Below, piece after piece: positions 59,601-64,000 of a stretch of DNA of 64,000 nt. Every line of letters begins with the position of its first letter. Positions within the stretch are counted from its first letter, which is position 1. The DNA is from Phylloscopus collybita (Eukaryota; Chordata; Aves; Passeriformes; Phylloscopidae), in the NCBI GenBank assembly GCA_027886175.1, contig JAJNNQ010000023.1, forward strand, positions 6,496,501-6,560,500, given 5' to 3'. Under the pieces are notes generated by a model that searched no databases, was not told where the DNA came from, and worked only from the letters and a program-made list of their open reading frames with translations. Made by a program: the position numbers and the translations under genes.

Positions 59601-62021
59601 GGATGGTCAGAATTTTCATTTCCCTTGCTATTCCTTATGGATAACTTGCAATGTAACTCCTCCCTCTCTGCCCTTCCTCCAGGCAAGCCTGGGACCTTGC
59701 TGTTGACATTTGCCTTTCCCAGTTACCCACCATCATCGAGGAGGGAACGGCCTTCAGGGTAAGTTGGGGACTTGTCCTGAAATGTGGGCCCAGTGTCATC
59801 CATCCTCTGCCACCTCACTTCAGCTCATCAGCTCTGCTGCTGCACCTCAAGGGTTTATGTTTGTGGAAAATTGTGAATTTCCAGCACAGGGTGCTCAGAG
59901 AAGCCATGGCTGCCCCTGGATCCCTGGAAGTTGGATGGGGCTGGGAGCAGCCTGGGGCAGTGGGAGGTGTCCCTGCCATGGCTGGGGTGGCTTTGATGTC
60001 CCTCCCAGCCCAAACCATCCTGAGATTCTGTGATTCTCCCTTAGAGGGACAGACAAAAATCAGGTTGAAGCTGTTCCCTGCTGCATGATCCAGCCCCCAC
60101 GTGGGGGTGAGCAGGGAGTTCCTGCCAGTCAAAGCAGTGTCTGAGACCTAACTCAGAACATTCCACTCAAAGCACTCAAACTTCACCAGGTGTTGTTACC
60201 CAAAAGGTCCCAACATGCAGCACACTTCCTGAAATTAAAGGCCTAAATGTGAAAATTATCTCTTATTAGAGTTCTTTTCAAATATAAAATAGAGTTTGAG
60301 GGTATGTCCAGAGAGTTTTCTTAAGCTCAGTGTTGTTAACAGGAGTCACTGGGGGTTTTCTGCTTTTTTTAATCTCAGAGAGCAGAAAAGTAAAATTTTT
60401 AATCTTATATTTAGCTTAAATTCCTTTATTCAGAAGGGATTTTTCTTGATATTGCTTTGGTATTTCATGAGGTGAAACCTTTAAATAATAATCACTGTAC
60501 ATGCTCAGGTCCCTGCTCCACCCTGACGTCTCTCTAATTTTCAGTAACATTCTCGCAGTTTATTTATATTACCAAACTTCCAAAGGTTTTCTGGCTGTAA
60601 TTGCAGGTTGTCTCCAAAGCCCTGAGTGCAGGAGGAGAGCTGTGGGCTCCTGCCAGGCTGGGGGTTGATCAGGATGCCCTGAGGCCTTTATCCTCCCACC
60701 CCTTGCCTTCCTCATTCTCTGCTCTGCTTTAGAACGTAAAAAATACTATTTTTCTTCTCCTGGCTTACGTTCATTTTTACTTTCAGTCTCTAACAATGTC
60801 ACTGGAGGCTTTTTTATTACTGTTAACCCTCAGCTGGGCATTCTCTGTCAAGTGAGCTGAAATTGAGGAGATTTCTGAGTGTTCTGGGGTGGGAAGAGGC
60901 ACAGACTTGCAGGAGGTCAGCGGAGAAGAGTGGCCGTTCTCAGCTGGAGATCGATTCAGGGTGGGCAGGGAACAATTTACCAGCTGCTTTCCAAGCCTGA
61001 CAAATGTGGTTTTGTGTGTGTTTTGGCTGGGTTGGAGGCAGGTTGAGCTGTCAGTGTGGAGCTGGGGCTGGGAGCCACATTCCAACTTGCCTGGAGGCCA
61101 GGGAGCAGGGAAAGGGACGGACCCTGTGGTCCCTGTGGCCACTGTCAGCCTGTTCCTGCCTGCCTGGCAGGGCTGGGGAGCACCCGGGTGAGGCACAGGG
61201 ACCTGCTGGGGGCTGGCAGTGCAGCCTGCCCTGGGCACAGCCTTGGAGCTGGGGTGTCTCAGCAGCACATCACAAACCACTCCTGGGTATTCCTGGGATG
61301 TTCTTGCCTGCTCAGACCTGGAAAATAGAAAAACCTGGTGGAGAAGGGCCTGGGGCGCTCCTGTTGCTGCTACAGGGCGGGGTTTGGGCTGGTTTTCCCT
61401 CCCTCCTCTGTCCTTCCCCACTGATTTCTGTTCCTCTGTGGGTTCCTGCCTGGAAGCTGCTGTGTGCTCTGGTCAGTGCATCCTCACCCCGAGCTGGTAC
61501 CACATCCTCAGAGTGATGGATGACACGAGGAGTTGCTTTTCCTTGCTCCTGGGCTGTGTCTGTGGATAGGGCAGAGGCAGCTCTGAGTGCTGCAGGAGTG
61601 AAAGCGCCTCTGCAGAGCAGATAAATCCCCTGCTGCTCCATCTGCTGCTCCTGGGCAGAGAGCAACCACACTTCCCTAAGACCTTTCGTGGTCCCTTCTC
61701 CTGTTTTTCTACTCTTTCCTTCTTTTTCCCCCAGCACATTTCAAGGGACGTGCGTCTGCTGAGTCTTTGGGACGCTTTTGTGCTTTAGAAAACCCCAAGC
61801 AAACCATGTATCAGCTACAGATCACAGCCTCAGGAAACAGTGCAGTCCACAGGTGTCAGAACTCCTCCTTCCCTCCCTGGTGTTTAACCCCTGCCTGCAC
61901 TCCCCCTTTGCTCCCCCAGCACAGCCCCTTCTTCGCCGAGCAGCTCACGGCCTTCCAGGTGTGGCTGACCATGGGCGTGGAGAACCGCAACCCCCCGGAG
62001 CAGCTGCCCATCGTGCTGCAG
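11448..62021 (+). CDS. RPTOR: RPTOR (Raptor), exons 1-11, 5' partial gene
   Basis: Raptor is the defining scaffold of mTORC1. It binds mTOR, recruits TOS-motif substrates such as S6K1 and 4E-BP1, and is held at the lysosome by Rag GTPases (family knowledge). Joining 11448-11609, 21609-21711, 23745-23827, 38377-38535, 41956-42102, 44365-44540, 48722-48781, 52170-52270, 53153-53297, 59683-59758 and 61920-62021 gives 438 codons without a stop. This is about one third of the usual ~1335 residues. All internal junctions are GT-AG with matching phases. The caspase-like RNC domain spans roughly residues 55-370, with the His-Gly pair at 153-154 and Cys at 196; the start of the alpha-solenoid follows. 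The WD40 propeller and the phosphorylated linker lie outside the window. I recognised the gene from the protein sequence, which is nearly identical to mammalian Raptor as I remember it. Confidence 0.98.
13903..13990. repeat. 30-bp tandem repeat, three copies
   Basis: The unit CCTCCAGCCC-CTGGTGTCCA-TCTGTCTGCT recurs three times; the first copy is the most diverged. Located in intron 1. Confidence 0.85.
19004..19295. repeat. 32-bp minisatellite abutting a CR1
   Basis: Eight to nine copies of a 32-bp unit, GTGAGGGGAGATTGTGCCCC then TCTGCCCCCCAG, with few differences. The last unit runs into 'ggtgagaccccacctgcaga' of the following CR1, so the unit shares the CR1 word 'caggtgag'. Confidence 0.92.
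19293..19630 (+). mobile_element. CR1 internal fragment (+)
   Basis: This is the upstream part of the CR1 3' region: 'gtgagaccccacctgcagag', 'gagctgctgcagagcccaga', 'gaggaaaggctggcagagct', 'cacctggagaggagaagctt'. It ends before the usual 3' tail, so it is truncated at both ends. Confidence 0.8.
21609..21711 (+). CDS. RPTOR: RPTOR exon 2 (residues 55-88 plus 1 nt)
   Basis: Preceded by a pyrimidine-rich acceptor ending TTGCAG and followed by GTGAGT. It encodes [10 protein letters not shown] through RLECWI, the first beta strand and loop of the caspase-like domain. It ends in phase 1: the single G completes an Asp codon with exon 3. The fit to Raptor is residue for residue as far as I can recall. 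Confidence 0.98.
21712..23744 (+). other. RPTOR: RPTOR intron 2
   Basis: A 2,033-bp phase-1 intron, GTGAGT to TTCCCAG. Mostly unique. Positions 23000-23500 are AT-rich and non-repetitive. No gene or repeat array was seen. Confidence 0.85.
23745..23827 (+). CDS. RPTOR: RPTOR exon 3 (residues 89-116)
   Basis: The acceptor ends TTCCCAG and the donor is GTGAGT. It encodes [10 protein letters not shown] to ENWQPR, a helix of the RNC fold. The first codon is split with exon 2; the exon ends in phase 0. The genomic stretch just upstream (23.0-23.5 kb) is AT-rich. The downstream intron 3 is the longest in the window. Confidence 0.98.
25940..26241. repeat. 20-bp minisatellite with 60-bp higher-order repeat
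   Basis: About fifteen copies of a 20-bp unit of the form GGGCAGGGTGAGGGTGTTCT. From 26041 three units form a 60-bp block that recurs three times, marked by the variants GGAGAGCGTG-AAGGTGTTCT and AGGGTATTCT. Open frames on the - strand here are repeat artefacts. Confidence 0.93.
31603..31812. repeat. 21/32-bp compound tandem repeat
   Basis: A mixture of a 32-bp unit (CTGGGACAGCCCTGGCACTG plus CTGTGTCCTGCC) and a 21-bp short form lacking the CTGGGACAGCC part, about eight modules in all. Located in intron 3. Confidence 0.88.
32957..33015. repeat. T-rich low-complexity tract
   Basis: About 59 nt of T with scattered A and C. It could be the reverse complement of a poly(A) tail, but no retroelement body is recognised next to it. 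Confidence 0.75.
33987..34125 (-). mobile_element. CR1 3'-end fragment (-)
   Basis: On the + strand it reads 'ggaattggactggaggggac', a diverged 'cctgcccctgccactccttc' part, then 'ccagcctggccttggacact' and 'tccagggacagccacagctg'. This is the reverse complement of the CR1 3' module. Confidence 0.85.
38377..38535 (+). CDS. RPTOR: RPTOR exon 4 (residues 117-169), caspase-like His motif
   Basis: Fifty-three complete codons between TCCCAG and GTGGGT. It carries the strand and loop [10 protein letters not shown], with the His-Gly pair at residues 153-154 at the place of the caspase catalytic histidine. Raptor's fold is caspase-like, but the protein is treated as non-proteolytic in structural work (established). 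The exon is much richer in GC and CpG than the flanking introns. Confidence 0.98.
38615..38725 (-). mobile_element. CR1 fragment (-), part 1 of an interrupted copy
   Basis: It reads 'tggtttgggttggagggacc', 'tgctccgagccccatccagc' and 'ctggccttgggcactgccag' on the + strand, i.e. CR1 in reverse. It breaks at GCCAGG and resumes at 39312 with the same six bases. Confidence 0.85.
38726..39311 (-). mobile_element. LTR-like insertion inside the CR1
   Basis: A 586-bp segment bounded by the 6-bp direct repeat GCCAGG (38720-38725 and 39312-39317), which splits a CR1 that would otherwise be continuous. On the - strand it begins TGTTGTGG and carries AATAAA (complement of 38796-38801). Its other end reads TA rather than CA. 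A 6-bp target repeat is typical of class II (ERVK-like) elements. No viral coding sequence is present. A solo LTR is the best reading. Confidence 0.6.
39312..39394 (-). mobile_element. CR1 fragment (-), part 2
   Basis: The CR1 resumes: 'ggggcagccacagctgctct', 'gggcaccctgtgccagggcc', 'tccccaccctcactgggagg', 'aatttcttccc'. This is exactly the next part of the reverse-complement CR1 consensus. Confidence 0.85.
39395..39679. repeat. A/C-rich, nearly G-free segment within the CR1
   Basis: From 39474 to 39679 there is a single G (39552) in 206 nt. The last ~110 nt is a string of CAAA/CCAAA/ACAACA simple repeats. It separates the CR1 words 'aatttcttccc' and 'tttcccctctctcagtctga'. It may be a further insertion or an expanded low-complexity piece of CR1; the edges are not clear. 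Confidence 0.7.
39680..39735 (-). mobile_element. CR1 fragment (-), part 3
   Basis: 'tttcccctctctcagtctga' and 'agccactgtcccctcacttt' continue the reverse-complement CR1 after the A/C-rich segment. It is therefore the distal part of the same copy. Confidence 0.7.
41956..42102 (+). CDS. RPTOR: RPTOR exon 5 (residues 170-218), caspase-like Cys motif
   Basis: Forty-nine codons between CTCCTGCAG and GTGAGA. It includes [11 protein letters not shown], with Cys 196 at the position of the caspase nucleophile. This is where the RNC domain meets its partners. Phase 0 at both ends. A 23-T run lies about 240 bp upstream in intron 4. Confidence 0.98.
42103..44364 (+). other. RPTOR: RPTOR intron 5
   Basis: A 2,262-bp phase-0 intron, unique sequence apart from a 21-bp duplication (TCACTCCCTGAATCTCAAAG-G, 44038-44079). 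No gene or mobile element was recognised. Confidence 0.85.
44365..44540 (+). CDS. RPTOR: RPTOR exon 6 (residues 219-276 plus 2 nt)
   Basis: Acceptor TTCTCCACAG, donor GTGAGT. It encodes [10 protein letters not shown] to PIKIALR and the first two bases of a Trp codon. The segment contains the CEANELLPM stretch; mammals have Thr where this has Asn, from memory. It is the last part of the caspase-like core. Confidence 0.98.
47051..47268 (-). mobile_element. CR1 fragment (-)
   Basis: On the + strand: 'tttgggttgggagggacctg', 'ccatgggcagggacaccttc', 'cactgtcccaggatgctcct', then after about 70 bp of unlike sequence 'agctggcctgggacacttgc'. The unlike stretch (about 47160-47225) may be an insertion or a diverged variant. 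Confidence 0.8.
47886..48034. repeat. 37-bp tandem repeat, four copies
   Basis: Four almost identical units, GGGGCAATGGGCTGGGAATG plus CAGAGCTGTCAGGGGAA. The high similarity suggests recent expansion and likely length polymorphism. Confidence 0.93.
48722..48781 (+). CDS. RPTOR: RPTOR exon 7 (residues 277-297, split at both ends)
   Basis: A 60-nt exon between TCTCCCCAG and GTAAGT. It encodes [20 protein letters not shown] and two bases of Lys. From memory the mammalian sequence reads Cys and Ser where this has Ser (residue 282) and Arg (residue 284). The rest is identical. The reading frame and both split codons fit. Confidence 0.97.
49068..49271 (+). repeat. Left arm of long inverted repeat
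   Basis: This 204-bp segment is the reverse complement of 53685-53895. The first 98 bp match perfectly. Over the rest there are three substitutions, one 1-bp indel and one 8-bp indel. It lies in intron 7, 286 bp after exon 7. It is not a recognised repeat family. Confidence 0.95.
51404..51625 (-). mobile_element. CR1 fragment (-)
   Basis: 'gagtttggaagagacttctg', 'agatcaccgagtgccagctg', 'ctccagggatgggactccag', 'ccctgccactgcctggccac', 'cctttccatggagaagctcc' follow the reverse-complement CR1 order. The copy is well preserved over about 220 bp. Confidence 0.88.
52170..52270 (+). CDS. RPTOR: RPTOR exon 8 (residues 297-330)
   Basis: Acceptor CCCCCACTTGTAG, donor GTGAGG. It encodes [10 protein letters not shown] to AWNVLPR with a split codon at each end. 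The [16 protein letters not shown] segment is among the most conserved in Raptor. This exon and exon 9 lie inside the loop of a long inverted repeat (arms at 49068 and 53685). Confidence 0.98.
52271..53152 (+). other. RPTOR: RPTOR intron 8
   Basis: An 882-bp phase-1 intron, the shortest here. No repeat or gene is seen. Confidence 0.85.
53153..53297 (+). CDS. RPTOR: RPTOR exon 9 (residues 331-378 plus 2 nt)
   Basis: Acceptor CTCTCCTGGCAG. The donor is read as TG|GTGAGT, because exon 10 supplies the final G of Trp 379. It encodes [10 protein letters not shown] to PPTYMHAM. It ends the RNC domain and leads into the helical repeats. Exons 8 and 9 together are 246 nt, so losing both would keep the frame (removing 82 residues). 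Confidence 0.98.
53385..53430 (+). mobile_element. CR1 3' remnant (+)
   Basis: 'agcagcctgggatggtggca', 'ggtgtcccctcc' is the CR1 3' module. It leads directly into the tandem array that follows. Confidence 0.6.
53431..53651. repeat. 26- to 27-bp minisatellite derived from a CR1 3' end
   Basis: Eight units of the form AGGGTCCTCTCCAACACCAA plus CCACTCT. The unit matches the CR1 3' end (the 'gggtcctttccaacccaaac' region and following 'cattct'). The array begins where a CR1 remnant ends, so the tail seems to have been amplified in place. Confidence 0.9.
53685..53895 (-). repeat. Right arm of long inverted repeat
   Basis: The 211-bp partner of 49068-49271 in opposite orientation, in intron 9, 388 bp after exon 9. 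It is 7 bp longer (an 8-bp insertion relative to the left arm, less one A). It lies just after the CR1-derived minisatellite. Confidence 0.95.
54621..54732 (+). mobile_element. CR1 3'-end fragment (+)
   Basis: 'cccagagcagcctgggacag', 'gggaggtgtccctgcccatg', 'gcaggggtgggatgagctga', 'ccttccaacccaaacattcc', 'acgattctgtgg': an almost intact CR1 3' terminus. Confidence 0.9.
55204..55320. repeat. Diverged tandem duplication, ~59 bp x 2
   Basis: Two neighbouring copies share TTTTTGCCAGC.TATTAAAA and a later GT.CCTAT.GG.ACAT segment, about 78% similar. Located in intron 9. Confidence 0.7.
59683..59758 (+). CDS. RPTOR: RPTOR exon 10 (residues 379-404)
   Basis: A strong pyrimidine tract and CCTCCAG precede it; the donor is GTAAGT. 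It encodes [10 protein letters not shown] to EEGTAFR after the split Trp. This is the first alpha-helical hairpin leading into the armadillo/HEAT-like solenoid that contacts mTOR and the Rag GTPases (family knowledge). A CR1 fragment follows about 130 bp downstream. Confidence 0.98.
59759..61919 (+). other. RPTOR: RPTOR intron 10
   Basis: A 2,161-bp phase-0 intron with a CR1 near its 5' end. An AT-rich stretch follows at 60.2-60.6 kb. No other feature was recognised. Confidence 0.85.
59892..60038 (+). mobile_element. CR1 3'-end fragment (+)
   Basis: 'gctgggagcagcctggggca', 'gtgggaggtgtccctgccat', 'cctcccagcccaaaccatcc', 'tgagattctgtgattct': a well-preserved CR1 3' terminus 130 bp into intron 10. 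Confidence 0.9.
61920..62021 (+). CDS. RPTOR: RPTOR exon 11 (residues 405-438), last in window
   Basis: Thirty-four codons, [10 protein letters not shown] to QLPIVLQ, between CTCCCCCAG and GTCAGT. Both ends are phase 0. It belongs to the alpha-solenoid. The following exon was not found before 64000, so intron 11 is longer than 1,979 bp. A large tandem array starts about 20 bp after the donor. Confidence 0.98.
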
Positions 62022-64000
62022 GTCAGTGCTGGGGCTGGGGTGGGTCCCTGCCCGTGCCAGGGGTGTCCCTGCCCGTGCCAGGGGTGTCCCTGTCTCTCCC
62101 TGTCTGTGCCAGGGATGTCCCTGCCCATGCCAGGGGTGTCCCTGTCTCTCCCTGTCTGTGCCACGGGTGTCCCTGCCTGTGCCAGGGGTGTCCCTGTCTC
62201 TCCCTGCCTGTGCCAGGGGTGTCCCTGTCTCTCCCTGTCTGTGCCAGGGGTGTCCCTGTCTGTGCCAGGGGTGTCCCTGTCTCTCCCTGTCTGTGCCACG
62301 GGTGTCCCTGTCTGTGCCAGGGGTGTCCCTGTCTCTCCCTGTCTGTGCCAGGGGTGTCCCTGCCCGTGCCAGGGGTGTCCCTTTCTCTCCCTGCCCATGC
62401 CAGGGGTGTCTTTGCCCATGCCAAAGGTGTCCCTGTCTCTCCCTGCCTGTGCCAGGGGTGTCCCTGTCCATGCCAGGGGTGTCCCTGCCTCTCCCTGTCC
62501 ATGCCAGAGGTGTCCCTGCCCGTGCCAGGGGTGTCCCTGCCTCTCCCTGCCTGTGCCAGGGGTGTCCCTGCCCGTGCCAGGGGTGTCCCTGCCTCTCCCT
62601 GCCTGTGCCAGGGGTGTCCCTGCCTCTCCCTGCCTGTGCCATGTGTCCGTGTCTCTCCTGCTCCCTCGAGCTGCCAACCCTTTGGGAACATAAATCCCAG
62701 GGACTTCTCCAGGATAAATGAGAGCTGGCTGTGTGTTCACCAGACTCACATGGATGAACCCAAAGTGCTTTTCCTGCCCCATGCATGGCTCTGGTTGAGC
62801 CAAGCCCCAGCTCTTGTCCGTGTTGGGCTCTGCAGCCTCTCTGAGAGCAGCACATCCTCATTGTCCCTCCTCTGGCATCTCCTCTGTGTCCCAGCTCTGT
62901 CAGGCAGAGACTTTCATCTTCCCTCTTTTCAGCAAGTGGAAGTTCCTGCAGCGTGAATCGTTTGGAGGCGTCTTTCATGCATCTGGTTCAGCCTGGGAAG
63001 TGTTCCCTTTCATGTGGGGCTGAGCTCTTGCTGCAGCAGCCCCCAGCCAGGTCCCTGCAGCCCTGGAGGCTGTGGGGTTCTGGAGGCACCGTGCTGCAAG
63101 GAGAGGCAAACCCAGGGGAAGCTTCAGCCAGTGTTTTATGGCAGGGCCAGGATTGCAGCTCTCATCTGTCAGCTGCTCTGGCCTCCCCTCCCCGGGGGGG
63201 TTTGTGCTGACAGGAACACAAACCCCAGCCCAGGAACCTGTGGGCTCTGCTCTACCAGCAGCACGATTTAAAGCCTTTCTTTTAAAGAAGTGTGGTCCCA
63301 ATCCCTTGTGCAGGGATCTGTGAGGAGACTCCCCTTCCCTGTCAGCTGGGTCTGTGACTGACAGCACCATCCATCTCTGCAAGACCAGATTTTAATTTCC
63401 TGAGTCTCCCAAGCCTCGAGAGATGAGGTGGACAAGCAGATGTGTGGTTTGTCTCTGTCACTGCGATGGGAGCAGGCAGGATTTTGCTCCAGCTCCAACT
63501 TTGCTGCTTTCCAATGGATTGTTTGGCACCAGCAGGCTCTGCAGGAGCGTGACTGCAGTGGAACTGAGAGGTCACCTGGCAAAGGAACCTGTGTTCCTGC
63601 CTGGAGCAGAACCGAGCTGGGACAGCGTAATTGTTGTTATAATTATAGCACATTAATTGTGGAGTGGAATAAGATTGGCTGGTAACAGGTCTGAGCATAC
63701 TAAGAGTGATCCAGGGCAGGAAGGGAGGGAGTTTCAGACCCTTTTTGGTCTGTTTTCAGACCCAGGGAGAGAAACCATCAGAGAGCAGGCAGCACACACA
63801 GCCTGGCCAGCCTTGATCCCTGAGGGATCTCCTGTGCACAGAGGGCTTGTGGAGATCACTGCAGGCCCTGACTTCATCCTGCCTTTGTGAGGAGCTGCCT
63901 GTTAAAATACAGACTGTGACATGTAAATCATCCCCCTGTGTCCCTCATCCCTAATTTGCATGTGTGGATGTAATTAACTCCCCGTGTTCTGGCTGGCACT
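62022..64000 (+). other. RPTOR: RPTOR intron 11 (partial)
   Basis: It starts GTCAGT and is open at the window end. The first 640 bp are mostly minisatellite; the remainder is unique with no recognised exon, so exon 12 lies outside. Confidence 0.85.
62042..62655. repeat. 21/31-bp minisatellite just after the exon 11 donor
   Basis: About 600 bp made of a 21-bp unit (GTGTCCCTGCCCGTGCCAGG-G) interspersed with a 31-bp form that adds TGTCTCTCCC. The array begins about 20 bp after the splice donor. The unit resembles the CR1 word 'ggtgtccctgcccatggcag'. Several frames on both strands remain open over it; they are not genes. Confidence 0.93.

Larger units (their letters stand above)
53298..59682 (+). 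other. RPTOR: RPTOR intron 9
   Basis: A 6,385-bp phase-2 intron. In order it holds a CR1 remnant and its derived minisatellite (53.39-53.65 kb), the right arm of the inverted repeat (53685-53895), a CR1 at 54.62 kb and a diverged ~59-bp duplication at 55.2 kb. About 55.3-59.6 kb is otherwise unique. Confidence 0.85.

Noticed and set aside
61767..62978. Very long open frames on both strands (up to 392 codons) across 62 kb
   Set aside because: They are produced by the 21/31-bp minisatellite, whose units lack stops in several phases; the repetitive Pro/Cys/Gly-rich products are not recognisable proteins. Only exon 11 of RPTOR is real here.
1..64000. tRNA, rRNA, CRISPR, bacterial operon or prophage features
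   Set aside because: I saw none by eye, and the window is vertebrate nuclear DNA. A tRNAscan or Infernal run would be needed to exclude a small RNA gene.

Overview
This is a vertebrate nuclear window, almost certainly from a bird. The reasons are the many CR1-type retroposon fragments in both orientations (several with the characteristic 3' tail), the compact introns, and the GC-rich minisatellites. There is one recognisable protein gene: the 5' third of RPTOR (Raptor, the regulatory and scaffold subunit of mTORC1), on the + strand. Eleven coding exons run from the start codon at 11448 to the exon 11 donor after 62021. They give a continuous 438-residue reading frame with consistent splice phases and no frameshift or premature stop. 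It covers the N-terminal caspase-like (RNC) domain and the beginning of the alpha-solenoid. The rest of the gene lies beyond position 64000.

Layout. Positions 1-10.6 kb are upstream intergenic DNA without a supported gene. They hold a TTTTTC hexamer array, a pyrimidine tract, a CpG-rich block next to a 17-bp minisatellite, a solo LTR on the - strand, three CR1 fragments, a ~60-bp tandem repeat, and two stretches that look like conserved non-coding DNA. Positions 10.88-11.45 kb are the CpG-island promoter and 5' UTR of RPTOR, with an RFX-type X-box, a ZNF143-like site, a YY1/TISU-like site and short upstream ORFs. Intron 1 (10 kb) and intron 3 (14.5 kb) are the longest complete introns. Intron 4 holds a CR1 interrupted by an LTR-like insertion and by a nearly G-free segment. 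Intron 9 holds CR1 copies and a minisatellite that looks built from a CR1 3' end. Intron 11 opens with a 600-bp minisatellite only about 20 bp after the splice donor.

The most interesting structure is a ~205-bp inverted duplication (49068-49271 and 53685-53895, about 98% identical outside two small indels). It flanks exons 8 and 9. The arms could pair in the pre-mRNA and favour a circular RNA of those two exons. The circle would be 246 nt, a multiple of three with no stop in the RPTOR frame. It could equally be a substrate for inversion, or a trace of one.

Most long open frames in the window, on both strands, are artefacts of tandem repeats whose units lack stop codons. They are not genes.
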